Shown: piece after piece, positions 45,753-54,188 of the stretch
Layout: each line of letters begins with the position of its first letter
Position numbering within the stretch: position 1 is the stretch's first letter
From: Alphaproteobacteria bacterium
GTDB taxonomy: Bacteria > Pseudomonadota > Alphaproteobacteria > Micavibrionales > Micavibrionaceae
Reading direction: 5' to 3'
Assembly (NCBI GenBank): GCA_020442385.1
Contig: JAGRKE010000020.1
Location: forward strand, 1-64,000
DNA: 64,000 nucleotides
Position numbers and translations under genes: made by a program
Notes under the pieces: generated by a model
What the model was told of the DNA's origin: nothing
The model's database searches: none
Seen by the model: the letters and a program-made list of their open reading frames with translations, nothing else

Positions 45753-47960
45753 AAAGCTCTGCGGATCAATGTCGATATAGACGCGCACGTTCGATGGAAT
45801 TTTATGTGCGCCGATCCACCCCTCAATTGTTTTTTGGATATTCACGCTTTTGTCCGCGCGCACCAAAAGTCGGTAGCGGTAGCGCCCGCGCAAGCGCGCA
45901 AGCGGCGCAGGCGCAGGACCGAGCGTTTGAATGGTCGGCCCCTGCGGCGCAGTTTTGCCCAGCGCCTTAGCAACCTCAATCACCTCGAACTCTTCACGGC
46001 CCGCAATGATGATGCCTGCCAGACGGCTATAGGGCGGCATATGGGCTTGTTCGCGCTCATGGGCTTCAGCCTCTAAAAAGGCATCGCGCGCACCATGCGC
46101 GAGCGCCTTCATAATGCGGTGATCGGGCATAAAGGTTTGCAAATAGACATGCCCGGTCTTTTCCGCGCGCCCGGCGCGGCCCGCAACCTGATGGAGGAGC
46201 TGATAGGTGCGCTCCGCCGCGCGCAGCTCCCCGCCCGTTAGTCCTAAGTCCGCATCAATGACCCCGACGCAGGTCAGGTTCGGAAAGTGATGGCCCTTGG
46301 CGACAATCTGCGTGCCGATGATGATATCGACCTTGCCCTCGCGCACCTGATCAAGCATTGCGCGCAGCGTGTCATTATCCTCGGCCGTATCGCTGGCCAG
46401 CACCATAATGCGCGCATCGGGGAAATAGCTTTTCGCCTCCTCATAGATACGCTCCACCCCCGGACCGCAGGCGGCCAGTGAGTCCTTGTCATCGCATTCC
46501 GGGCAATTAAGCGGGCGGCGCATATGAAAGCCGCAATGGTGGCATTGAAGGTTCGCCCCGCCCTTATGCTCCACCAGCCACGCGGTGCAGCGCGGACATT
46601 CGCAGCGATGCCCGCAGGTGCGGCACAAAGTCAGCGGCGCATAGCCGCGGCGGTTGAGAAACAGCAAAACCTGTTCCCCCCTGCGCACCGTTTCAATGAC
46701 GGCCTTTTTCAGCGTGGGGGAGATGAAGTGCTGGCGCTCCGGCTTATCGGTGCGCATATCAATAGTTTCAATCTCCGGCAGGCGCGCCCCGCCGAAACGA
46801 TCGGGCAAATGCAGATGATCATAACGCCCGTTCCATGCGTTATGCATGGTCTCCAGAGAAGGCGTGGCGGAAACCAGCGTGACGGGAATTTCACCCAGAT
46901 GCGCGCGCACCACCGCCATATCGCGGGCATGATAAATCACGCCGCCATCTTCCTGCTTATAGGCGGGGTCGTGTTCTTCATCGACGACGATATAGCCCAG
47001 ATCCGCATAGGGCAGAAACAGCGCCGAGCGCGCCCCAACGACGACCTTGGTTTCGCCATTGGCCACCCCGCGCCAGGTTTTGCGGCGCTGCGCGGGCGTT
47101 AAATGTGAGTGCCAAAGCGCGGGCGCACAGCCAAAGCGGGATTTAAAGCGCTCCAGAAACGCATTGGAGAGCGCGATTTCAGGAAGAAGGATGAGCGCCT
47201 GCTTTCCGGCCTTAAGCGCCTCGGCCACAGCCTCAAAATAAGTTTCGGTCTTCCCCGCCCCGGTCACACCGTCCAGCAGCGCGGCGGCATATTGACCTGC
47301 CCGAACCTGATCGCACAGATGATCGGCGGCGATTTGCTGATCCGCAGAAAGATTGGCGCGCGGGCGACTTAGATCGGGTTTTCGGCAGGGCGCGGAGCTG
47401 TAAATTTCGACTAGCTCCAACAGGCCCTTATCGGCCATGCCCGTAACAACGCCCGCACTCACGCCCGCGAGCTCGGCAATTTCAGACGGGCGGCGGGCGA
47501 GGCCGTCCGATAAAACCTCCAGCACCTTTTTACGTTGCGGGGAGAGGCCCGTGGCGGCGCTCACTTTGGGTTTGTAGGCTTTGATGGGTTTGGGGGGCTC
47601 CAGCGCGCTAGGCGCACTCAAAGACATTTTCAAAACCGAGCCTTTAGGCGCGAGCGTATAATCCGCAACCCAGTCGATAAATTTGCGTTGCACAGAGGGC
47701 ATAGGCGCGAAGTCATAACGCCAGATCATCAATTTGAGTTTTTTCGGATTCACATCGCCGGTCGCGTCCCCCCAGACCACGCCGGTAATATCACGCCCAC
47801 TCAAGGGGACTGTGACGTAATCGCCCGCCTGAACATCCATGTCATCGGGCACGATATAGTCATACGCCTTGCCCACGGGAAACGGCACAAGCACACGTTT
47901 GCATGTGCCCGGAGAGGCCGCCGGAGCCTCCTGATCCTGAAAGAGCGAGCTTTGAGTCAT
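45747..47960 (-). CDS. priA: Primosomal helicase PriA
   Basis: A 737-residue helicase that restarts collapsed replication forks by loading DnaB. Walker A is LLDGVTGAGKTETYF near 235 and Walker B is IVVDEEHDPAYKQEDG near 328. A zinc-binding region with eight Cys (CRTCGHRCECPRC, then CHHCGF and CPECDD) is near 445-490, and the C-terminal domain is intact. Within alphaproteobacteria it is a usual neighbour of the small transaldolase and atpH, as here. Confidence 0.97.
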   Translation of the reverse strand: MTQSSLFQDQEAPAASPGTCKRVLVPFPVGKAYDYIVPDDMDVQAGDYVTVPLSGRDITGVVWGDATGDVNPKKLKLMIWRYDFAPMPSVQRKFIDWVADYTLAPKGSVLKMSLSAPSALEPPKPIKAYKPKVSAATGLSPQRKKVLEVLSDGLARRPSEIAELAGVSAGVVTGMADKGLLELVEIYSSAPCRKPDLSRPRANLSADQQIAADHLCDQVRAGQYAAALLDGVTGAGKTETYFEAVAEALKAGKQALILLPEIALSNAFLERFKSRFGCAPALWHSHLTPAQRRKTWRGVANGETKVVVGARSALFLPYADLGYIVVDEEHDPAYKQEDGGVIYHARDMAVVRAHLGEIPVTLVSATPSLETMHNAWNGRYDHLHLPDRFGGARLPEIETIDMRTDKPERQHFISPTLKKAVIETVRRGEQVLLFLNRRGYAPLTLCRTCGHRCECPRCTAWLVEHKGGANLQCHHCGFHMRRPLNCPECDDKDSLAACGPGVERIYEEAKSYFPDARIMVLASDTAEDNDTLRAMLDQVREGKVDIIIGTQIVAKGHHFPNLTCVGVIDADLGLTGGELRAAERTYQLLHQVAGRAGRAEKTGHVYLQTFMPDHRIMKALAHGARDAFLEAEAHEREQAHMPPYSRLAGIIIAGREEFEVIEVAKALGKTAPQGPTIQTLGPAPAPLARLRGRYRYRLLVRADKSVNIQKTIEGWIGAHKIPSNVRVYIDIDPQSFL

Positions 47961-48030
47961 ATTTTCATTTTAAACACTCAGCCTGCGGAGTACACTGGCT
48001 TTATCCATTTATCACCAAGGAGAGATCACA

Positions 48031-48480
48031 ATGAAATATGTTCTACTCGCGCTGGCCGGCATTCTGGCCCTGACAAGCACCGCCCAAGCCGCCGATACCG
48101 TCGAAGGATACTGGCTGACGCAAAATGAACGCGCGGTGGTGAAAATCTCCCCCTGTGCGGATAGCGTTTGCGGCAAAGTCTATTGGATTATCGATGGCGG
48201 CTTGCAATATGACGAGCACAATCCGGATGAAGCGATGCGCACACGCCCGATGTGCGGTCTGCAAATTCTGGGCGATTTCGAAAAGGCCGGTGAGAATGCG
48301 TGGGATAGCGGCTATATCTACAAGGCCGACGAAGGCGATATGTATGCGGCCAATATCGCGCTTCAGGACGATGGCACGTTGAAGCTGCGCGGTTATATGG
48401 GGATTTCCCTGCTGGGTAAAACCCAAGTCTGGAACCGCGTAAACCCATCGGATTACAAGGCCTGCCGCGCCCCGTCTTAA
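48031..48480 (+). CDS. Exported DUF2147 protein
   Basis: A 149-residue periplasmic protein with a signal peptide (ending AQA near 22) and a lipocalin-like DUF2147 domain. The domain starts VEGYWLTQNERAVVKISPC, continues CGLQILGDF and ends LLGKTQVWNRV. The role of DUF2147 is unknown. AAGGAG precedes the ATG by 8 nt. It is divergent from priA. Confidence 0.88.
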   Translation: MKYVLLALAGILALTSTAQAADTVEGYWLTQNERAVVKISPCADSVCGKVYWIIDGGLQYDEHNPDEAMRTRPMCGLQILGDFEKAGENAWDSGYIYKADEGDMYAANIALQDDGTLKLRGYMGISLLGKTQVWNRVNPSDYKACRAPS

Positions 48481-48506
48481 GGCACGGGTTATCGCTCATA
48501 AATAAT

Positions 48507-48535
48507 TTGACATATTTATACTATTTCGATAGAGT
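48507..48535 (+). promoter_or_regulatory. Promoter of the tandem unknown genes
   Basis: TTGACA (48507-48512) is followed after 17 nt by a weak -10 TAGAGT (48530-48535), about 80 nt before the start of the first of the two paralogue-like genes. Confidence 0.5.
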
Positions 48536-48613
48536 TTTCCCCTGCTTATTCAGTGGGGGAGGTAAGCCCGAAACAACAATTTGCGAAACAAACAATCGCA
48601 AAGGATGTATGAC

Positions 48614-49042
48614 ATGGGCAAACCAAAAATCGAAACAAAAGAAATGAGCGTCGTAAGGCTTCATAGCGCGCTGAAAGATTTTAGTTTCTTCGAAAATAAC
48701 GATCACCTTAAAGATCTGTTTAGTCTATACGCCATGCGCGTCGCAAAAACAGAGTTTTTAAGAAGTGGAAAAGCAACAGAAATTCTGACTGAGGCCTGTC
48801 AGCGCTTATTATCCGATCTTGGTTGCGAAGGGCAAAAGCTGCAAGCTGCAACGGAGATGTTAACGCCTAAAATTATAACAGCCTTTAACGCCACACTCAG
48901 CAGCACCAAATTTACGTCTACCCAGCAAAAAGCCGAAAAATATTATCTTCATGTTATGCGCCTTAAAGTTCCGAACTTGAACCTTCTGGCTAAAGAAAAA
49001 CAAGCTTTCATCGAAAAGCACTTGCCAAATATTGGATTGTAA
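48614..49042 (+). CDS. Unknown helical protein, first of a tandem pair
   Basis: A 142-residue mostly helical protein. Residues about 70-110 (LLSDLGCEGQKLQAATEML, then TPKIITAF) align with the next protein's FFKEIGCPEQYLEKAAQEYA and PKILAHL. Start at 48614 is chosen from AAAGGA 8 nt upstream; earlier ATGs at 48581 and 48605 lack one. No known family is recognised. Confidence 0.65.
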   Translation: MGKPKIETKEMSVVRLHSALKDFSFFENNDHLKDLFSLYAMRVAKTEFLRSGKATEILTEACQRLLSDLGCEGQKLQAATEMLTPKIITAFNATLSSTKFTSTQQKAEKYYLHVMRLKVPNLNLLAKEKQAFIEKHLPNIGL

Positions 49043-49048
49043 ACGCAG

Positions 49049-49531
49049 ATGTTGAGACTATTCACCCTCAAGACTATCTTTAATCGAAAAGTCAAATTAG
49101 GCCCAATCACCGCGCAAGATGTGCATGCGGCCATTCCCCATTGCCGCTTGTTTAAAGATGCATCCATGTACACAAAAGAGCTGTTCAAACAGCACTTAAT
49201 AAAAAACATTACCACCTTCGATATGACGGAAGATGAATTTGAATCCGTTCTGCAAAAAACCTGCATGGCCTTTTTTAAAGAGATTGGATGCCCGGAGCAG
49301 TATCTAGAGAAAGCGGCGCAAGAATATGCGCCTAAAATCCTGGCCCATCTCTACGAGATTAAAGACAAGATGTTTGGCGTGAGCAAAGAGATGCATGCAA
49401 ACGCCTATTTTTACTATGACATCGAAAGAGATATGCGGGTCTCGAAAAAGATTGAACATCAAGGGCGCTTTGAACAAGACAAAGAAAACTTCTTTGAGAA
49501 CATTGTTTTGGGAAAGCTTGCCCACCCTTAA
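49049..49531 (+). CDS. Unknown helical protein, second of a tandem pair
   Basis: A 160-residue helical protein starting 6 nt after the previous stop. The shared core is (F/L)x(E/D)(I/L)GC-x2-Q-x-L-x-(K/A)A, followed by PKI. Both proteins also have an acidic/aromatic N-terminal helix with F(F/K)(E/D) near residue 35. This points to tandem duplication followed by strong divergence. The pair could form a heterodimer. No signal peptide or membrane segment. Confidence 0.65.
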   Translation: MLRLFTLKTIFNRKVKLGPITAQDVHAAIPHCRLFKDASMYTKELFKQHLIKNITTFDMTEDEFESVLQKTCMAFFKEIGCPEQYLEKAAQEYAPKILAHLYEIKDKMFGVSKEMHANAYFYYDIERDMRVSKKIEHQGRFEQDKENFFENIVLGKLAHP

Positions 49532-49608
49532 CAAACTCCCCTCTTGAAATGAAACCTTAGAGTGCGTACCTATGATGTGACCAAACACACTTAGGAGTAT
49601 ATGCGCTT

Positions 49609-50265
49609 ATGAAATTCTTTGTAGACACCGCCGATATTGACGAAATTAAAGAGCTGGCCGCGACGGGCCTGCTGGACGGGGTAACAACCAACCCGTCACT
49701 GATTGCCAAATCGGGCAAAGAATTCATTCCGCTGATCAAAGAGATTTGCGATGTGGTTGATGGGCCCGTGAGCGCCGAAGTCGCCGCCACCGATTACGCC
49801 ACCATGCGCAAAGAAGCCGAGGTGCTGCGCAAAATCGCCGACCATGTGGCGGTGAAAGTGCCGCTCACCCCCGACGGTTTGAAAGTGTGTAAGGAGCTGT
49901 CTGATGAGGGCACAATGGTCAATGTCACGCTGTGTTTCTCGCCTGCTCAAGCCCTGCTCGCGGCCAAAGCGGGCGCGGCGTTTATTTCACCGTTTGTCGG
50001 GCGTTTGGATGACATCTCCAGCGACGGACTGAGCCTGATCGGGGATATTGTCACCATCTATGATAATTATCCTGACTTCCATACCGAGGTTCTGGTCGCC
50101 AGCGTGCGCAGCCCCATGCATATCGTCGAGAGCGCAAAAATGGGCGCCGATGTGATGACCGGCCCGGCCAGCGTGATCAAGCAGCTCTATAATCACCCGC
50201 TGACCGATAAAGGCCTCGCCGCCTTTGTCGAAGACTGGAAAAAAACGGGACAGAGTATTTTATAA
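49609..50265 (+). CDS. tal: Small transaldolase (TalC/fructose-6-phosphate aldolase type)
   Basis: A 218-residue single-domain Schiff-base aldolase of the pentose phosphate pathway. The N-terminus [20 protein letters not shown] and the motif [13 protein letters not shown] are family hallmarks. The catalytic Lys lies in [13 protein letters not shown] near residue 84. Whether it acts as a transaldolase or an F6P aldolase cannot be told. The last 18 codons are duplicated 820 nt downstream, beyond an inserted convergent gene. Its stop is the TTATAA shared with that gene. Confidence 0.95.
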   Translation: MKFFVDTADIDEIKELAATGLLDGVTTNPSLIAKSGKEFIPLIKEICDVVDGPVSAEVAATDYATMRKEAEVLRKIADHVAVKVPLTPDGLKVCKELSDEGTMVNVTLCFSPAQALLAAKAGAAFISPFVGRLDDISSDGLSLIGDIVTIYDNYPDFHTEVLVASVRSPMHIVESAKMGADVMTGPASVIKQLYNHPLTDKGLAAFVEDWKKTGQSIL

Positions 50266-50952
50266 ACTTAGTGTTTCTGGAGAAACATGAACGACTTGCC
50301 CGGGATTGTGCTCCGCTTTTAATGGCATCCCCCAAGCTTTAGCCAAAACACTAAGGCGGCGCTTTGTGTCGTTCAAATCATCGCCTAGAGTAGGTTCATA
50401 ATTCAGCTCTTGATCAATGACAGGGATATCGTATAAATCAAATAAAGATTTCACACCTGTCAAAGCATCGCGATCAATAAATAGAAATCGTTTATTATCA
50501 AGATCAAACCAACCAATCGTTTTGGGGTAAATATTCTTTTCCGTCTGACTTCTTTTTTCGTTAGATAGATCGAACACAGCCTCTCTCATGCCTGTATATT
50601 TTAAGCACTGAACCTTCGGCTCTTCTGACAGCTGATCTTTTAAAAATTCTATTGTGTTATCAACTGACTGCATATCGATAGCAGAAAGAGCATAAATTGT
50701 TCGGCCATGATCACCAGAATCATAATGAATTTCACACAAGCCCGGTTCGTTCCTAAGAGAGGCAAATTCTCTTACAGCCTTAAATATGTGGTCTCCTTCA
50801 AACTCAGCTTGCCCCATAAGTTCAAATCTAAAAAGCTCTGCAAAGGCTTCTGCAAGAGGTTCGGGCATATCTATCGCAACATCTGCGATGGTCTTCGCTT
50901 TGCTTGACGAGGGCTCTAGGAGCACCTGAAGCTTTGGGTGTTTCTCACGCAT
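50260..50952 (-). CDS. Unknown protein inserted after tal
   Basis: A 230-residue soluble protein of unknown function and AT-richer than its neighbours. It has no recognised motif; a central strand-rich region contains [20 protein letters not shown] sequence (residues about 78-93). It lies between the real 3' end of tal and a second copy of that end (51031-51084), so it is part of an insertion. It has its own promoter. Confidence 0.65.
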   Translation of the reverse strand: MREKHPKLQVLLEPSSSKAKTIADVAIDMPEPLAEAFAELFRFELMGQAEFEGDHIFKAVREFASLRNEPGLCEIHYDSGDHGRTIYALSAIDMQSVDNTIEFLKDQLSEEPKVQCLKYTGMREAVFDLSNEKRSQTEKNIYPKTIGWFDLDNKRFLFIDRDALTGVKSLFDLYDIPVIDQELNYEPTLGDDLNDTKRRLSVLAKAWGMPLKAEHNPGQVVHVSPETLSL

Positions 50953-50983
50953 AAATTTTATGATCCTAATATTAAAAAAAAGG

Positions 50984-51012
50984 ATGATAAGAGATTTAAA
51001 TTGTTATGTCAA
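50984..51012 (-). promoter_or_regulatory. Promoter of the gene inserted after tal
   Basis: On the minus strand TTGACA (51012-51007) and TATCAT (50989-50984) are 17 nt apart, some 32 nt before the gene. The duplicated tal 3' end begins 19 nt upstream of the -35. Confidence 0.75.
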
Positions 51013-51030
51013 TATTTTTACCTGCAGCCT

Positions 51031-51084
51031 GATCTCGCTGCCTTTGTTGAAGACTGGAAAAAAACGGGACAGAGTATTCTTTAA
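51031..51084 (+). pseudogene. Remnant of a second tal 3' end
   Basis: Eighteen codons give [21 protein letters not shown], matching residues 202-218 of the intact Tal at 50212-50265 except for the first codon. The 54-nt pieces differ at six bases; within the matching codons all changes are synonymous (GCC/GCT, GTC/GTT, TTA/CTT). A run of 30 nt is identical. It has no start and is followed by the DUF484 gene after 27 nt. Confidence 0.95.
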
Positions 51085-51111
51085 AATTACGGCCTGTGAT
51101 AGAATCAGGGA

Positions 51112-51822
51112 ATGTCTGAAGTTCTCACCAAAGAAAAAGCTGCAACCGTGACCCCCGACGATATTATCGCCTTCCTGAAGGACAATCCGAATTTCATCAA
51201 TGATCATCCAGAGGCTGCCGCGCTGTTGCTGCCACCCAAGAAGCGCCCGAAGAAGGGCGAGGTGGCCGATTTCCAGTCTTATATGATTGAGCGCCTGAAA
51301 GAGGACAAAGAAAAGGTCATGAGCACCACCAAAGAATTGGTGGAGACAAGCCGCGCCAACATGACCAACCAGCAACGCGTGCATACCGCCGTTTTGCGCA
51401 TGTTAGAAGCCGCGCGCTTTGATGATTTTATTCAAGCGATCACGATGGATCTGGCCAGCCTGCTGGATGTTGATATTGCCGTGTTTTTGGTGGAGGCCGA
51501 TGGCAACAACATTCCGCATATCAGCACATCGGGCATCCGCGTCATTCCCGAAGGCACGGTTGATAAATGGATGGGGAGTAAGCCCGTCTTGCTGCAGGAT
51601 AATATAGCCGGGATCGAGCCGATTTACGGCGGCGGCGCGACGCTGGTGAAGTCGCAAATTCTGCTGCGCATTGATATCGCCAGCAACACCCCGCCTGCCA
51701 TTCTCGCCTTTGGCAGCCGCGATGCGGACATGTTCCAAGAGGGACAGGCCACCGACCAAATCCTGTTCATGGCCGGCGTGGTCGAGCGCTGTTTCCGCCG
51801 CTGGCTGGAGCTGCCGGCATAG
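51112..51822 (+). CDS. DUF484 family protein
   Basis: A 236-residue protein with an N-terminal helical part (DDIIAFLKDNPNFINDHPEA, the DUF484 hallmark) and a GAF-like C-terminal domain. DUF484 lies directly before xerC in many proteobacteria, as here (2-nt gap), suggesting a shared function in chromosome dimer resolution or division. A CAGGGA precedes the start. Its leader contains the tal remnant. Confidence 0.9.
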   Translation: MSEVLTKEKAATVTPDDIIAFLKDNPNFINDHPEAAALLLPPKKRPKKGEVADFQSYMIERLKEDKEKVMSTTKELVETSRANMTNQQRVHTAVLRMLEAARFDDFIQAITMDLASLLDVDIAVFLVEADGNNIPHISTSGIRVIPEGTVDKWMGSKPVLLQDNIAGIEPIYGGGATLVKSQILLRIDIASNTPPAILAFGSRDADMFQEGQATDQILFMAGVVERCFRRWLELPA

Positions 51823-51824
51823 CC

Positions 51825-52763
51825 ATGATCAAGCAAGAGACATTCGCCCTGTGTGCCGCCGATCTGGCGCAGCGCCTGCGCGAATGGCAGGATTATCTGC
51901 AATACGAAAAGCAGGTCTCGCGCCACACGCTGCGGGCCTATAGCGCCGATGTGACGCATTTTATCACCTTCCTGAACAATCACTACGGCCAGTCGCCGGG
52001 GCTGAATGATCTCTCGAATGTGAATATCCGCGACTTCCGTGCATGGCTCTCGCGCAAAGCCGCCGAAGGGGTTGGCAATGCCAGCCGCGCGCGGTCGCTG
52101 TCCGGCGTTAAGAGCCTGCTGAGCTGGCTGGACAAACAGGGCATCATGCATAATTCAGCGATAAGCGTGCTGCAAACGCCAAAGCTGCCGCATAAGCTGC
52201 CGCGCCCGCTGCTGGAGGGGCAAGCGAAAGATGTGCTGGCCAATGCGGGCCTGCTCGCCAAGACAGATTGGATCGGCGCGCGCAACAGTGCACTGTTCAC
52301 CCTTCTATATGGCTGCGGCTTGCGGATTGATGAAGCGCTGCAACTCAACATGACTGATAAGCCGCGCGATGGCGCACTGCGGGTTCTGGGGAAAGGCAGC
52401 AAGGAACGCCTCGTGCCCGTAATCGCGTTGGTTGAAACGACGCTGGAGCATTATCTGGAGCTGCTGCCCTTTGCCAAGGAAAAGGACAGCCCCCTGTTTC
52501 GCGGCACACGCGGCGGACGGCTCAATCAGGGCGTAGCGCAAAAGGCGATGCGCGAGCTGCGCAAGACGCTGGGCCTGCCAGGGAACGCCACGCCGCATGC
52601 GCTGCGCCACAGCTTTGCCACACATTTGCTGCAAAATGGTGCGAACTTGCGGGAAATTCAGGACTTACTCGGCCATGCCAGCCTGTCGACCACCCAGCGC
52701 TATACTGAGATTAATGCGGAAGAGATGCTGAAAATCTATAAAGCCGCGCACCCGCGGGCTTAG
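51825..52763 (+). CDS. xerC: Tyrosine recombinase XerC
   Basis: A 312-residue site-specific recombinase resolving chromosome dimers with XerD at dif. The N-terminal core-binding SAM-like domain (residues about 10-110) precedes the catalytic domain. Catalytic residues are visible: Arg in YGCGLRIDEAL, Lys in GKGSKERLVP, His and Arg in HALRHSFATHLL, a later His in LLGHASLSTTQ and Tyr in RYTEINAEE. The last 19 nt before its stop recur at 53410, beyond the inserted gene. Confidence 0.97.
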   Translation: MIKQETFALCAADLAQRLREWQDYLQYEKQVSRHTLRAYSADVTHFITFLNNHYGQSPGLNDLSNVNIRDFRAWLSRKAAEGVGNASRARSLSGVKSLLSWLDKQGIMHNSAISVLQTPKLPHKLPRPLLEGQAKDVLANAGLLAKTDWIGARNSALFTLLYGCGLRIDEALQLNMTDKPRDGALRVLGKGSKERLVPVIALVETTLEHYLELLPFAKEKDSPLFRGTRGGRLNQGVAQKAMRELRKTLGLPGNATPHALRHSFATHLLQNGANLREIQDLLGHASLSTTQRYTEINAEEMLKIYKAAHPRA

Positions 52764-52778
52764 GAAACGTTAAAGAAT

Positions 52779-53324
52779 TTAATTCAGTCTGAGTTCGTTT
52801 TCCATGTTCAGTAGATGATCAGGAACCTCTACATAGCCATCAACCTCACGGATACGATATGCGCTTTGTTGTATATGATAATATTGAACAGGAACACATC
52901 CCTTGGAAAATGCTGCGCGCAAATCGTTGCAGACATTTTCAAGCAACCGAACAGAAACTCCGCGTGCTCTTAGGCTTATATTCGGGTTTTTGCCCACATC
53001 TTCGTAGTAACCAAGAACCTCTTTGAACCGATCAAGCGGCGCGGCAAGAAAAACATTCCTCAGCATAAGACAACACACACACACAGTATTCGTATTTTGC
53101 TCCCCAGCGCATTGCTTTAAAGCAATGTTATAAATATCTTCAGCATACGGTTCATAAGACAAATCTGCATCTGCCATAAAATTGGCTAAACCCCACATAT
53201 TCTGCCACGCAGCGCTCTCATCGCCCTCAAGCGCCTTTTTCAAAAACTTTTCAGCCTGTTCCTTGGCGCGTGCCTGCGGATCACTCATCCGCCAGAAGAT
53301 GTTTTTCAGAAAATTTTTCAACAC
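52779..53324 (-). CDS. Unknown protein inserted after xerC
   Basis: A 181-residue mostly helical soluble protein, AT-rich. The central part holds several Cys (CAGEQN, VCVCCLMLRN) and a pattern of alternating helices resembling TPR/Sel1-like hairpins (AEKFLKKALEGDESAAWQNM, then a second helix pair), which is weak. GTG at 53324 has GGGAG 6 nt upstream; TTG at 53327 and ATG at 53288 are alternatives. It lies between xerC and a copy of its 3' end. Confidence 0.6.
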   Translation of the reverse strand: MLKNFLKNIFWRMSDPQARAKEQAEKFLKKALEGDESAAWQNMWGLANFMADADLSYEPYAEDIYNIALKQCAGEQNTNTVCVCCLMLRNVFLAAPLDRFKEVLGYYEDVGKNPNISLRARGVSVRLLENVCNDLRAAFSKGCVPVQYYHIQQSAYRIREVDGYVEVPDHLLNMENELRLN

Positions 53325-53361
53325 CAAAAACTCCCGAAGATATTTGATCTGACCGAAAGCA

Positions 53362-53390
53362 CATTAAAACACCCCGCAAAAATATGTCAA
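53362..53390 (-). promoter_or_regulatory. Promoter of the gene inserted after xerC
   Basis: On the minus strand TTGACA (53390-53385) is followed after 17 nt by a weak -10 TTAATG. The xerC remnant begins 13 nt upstream of the -35, an arrangement parallel to the tal insertion. Confidence 0.5.
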
Positions 53391-53402
53391 TTAAAAATCC
53401 AG

Positions 53403-53429
53403 ATCAAAACCGCGCACCCGCGGGCTTAA
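53403..53429 (+). pseudogene. Remnant of a second xerC 3' end
   Basis: In frame this reads I-K-T-AHPRA-stop, against Y-K-A-AHPRA-stop at the intact XerC end. CCGCGCACCCGCGGGCTTA is identical over 19 nt between 52744-52762 and 53410-53428. The base after the shared part differs, giving TAG in the intact gene and TAA in the remnant. Confidence 0.88.
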
Positions 53430-53431
53430 AA

Positions 53432-53448
53432 TGCAAAAATATTTTGCA
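53432..53448. repeat. AT-rich palindrome next to the xerC remnant
   Basis: TGCAAAA-ATA-TTTTGCA is a perfect 7-bp inverted repeat directly after the remnant stop. It could be a weak terminator-like hairpin or a protein site. The surrounding 53325-53594 region otherwise holds the promoter, the remnant and a possible plus-strand promoter (TTGTTA/TATAAG near 53504-53531). Confidence 0.6.
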
Positions 53449-53594
53449 TAATAAATATTTTCTTGGTATTATTTTTTAATTTCATAAAAAGCCGCTTAAC
53501 GGTTTGTTAAGAAACGCTATGCTTATATAAGAGCCTTTCGATATAGATAAAGGCCGCCAAAGATATAAGTCATAGCGCCAATAGGGAGTAAAAA

Positions 53595-54170
53595 ATGAGC
53601 ACAGACGTCGCCACAGAATCTGCAACAGCAAACATCACACAAATGGAAATTCACAACGAAACCGTTTTTGCCGCCTACCGCGACGCCGTTCTTCACCAAT
53701 GTGAAACAAACCCAACAATGGCCGGATTGACCGCCAAAATCTTTAAGCAGCTTGCGCAGTCCAAGACACATAATTGGGCTAGCATTGAAGAGGCGATTCA
53801 GGCCGTTGCGCAAAAATTGCCCGTTGCACAAGCTCGTGACCCCTATCAAAGCGCGCTCAATGCCCTGTTTGAAAAGAACTTCAAGACAGCGATTCTTTCC
53901 GATTTTGCCAAGGACGCATTCAATATCGCCAGAGAACAAGGGCTGAATAGCGAGTTTTTGGTGGCCCTATACTCACACCTAACCTCCGAACTCGTCTACA
54001 ACCAAAATCAGGGAATAGAACCACACACAGGTCTGGAGAAAAGCCTTGAGAGCTTCTTTAACGGCAAGGCTACGGGCACGCCCGAACCTGTAAGGCAACA
54101 GGTTTCACAGGCCGTGCTGGAGAATTACGAAACACGTTTCCCCGCGCAGCAGTTGAGCGCGCAGCTATAA
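53595..54170 (+). CDS. Hypothetical helical protein
   Basis: A 191-residue soluble, helical protein that I do not recognise. GGGAG lies 8 nt before the ATG. N-terminal 20 residues are Thr/Ala-rich and likely disordered. It runs tail-to-tail with lpd, 18 nt apart, with TAGATAT repeated on both sides of the 4-nt spacer. Its upstream flank is the xerC remnant, so it may belong to the same accessory block. Confidence 0.6.
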   Translation: MSTDVATESATANITQMEIHNETVFAAYRDAVLHQCETNPTMAGLTAKIFKQLAQSKTHNWASIEEAIQAVAQKLPVAQARDPYQSALNALFEKNFKTAILSDFAKDAFNIAREQGLNSEFLVALYSHLTSELVYNQNQGIEPHTGLEKSLESFFNGKATGTPEPVRQQVSQAVLENYETRFPAQQLSAQL

Positions 54171-54188
54171 CGACCTTTTAGATATAAA

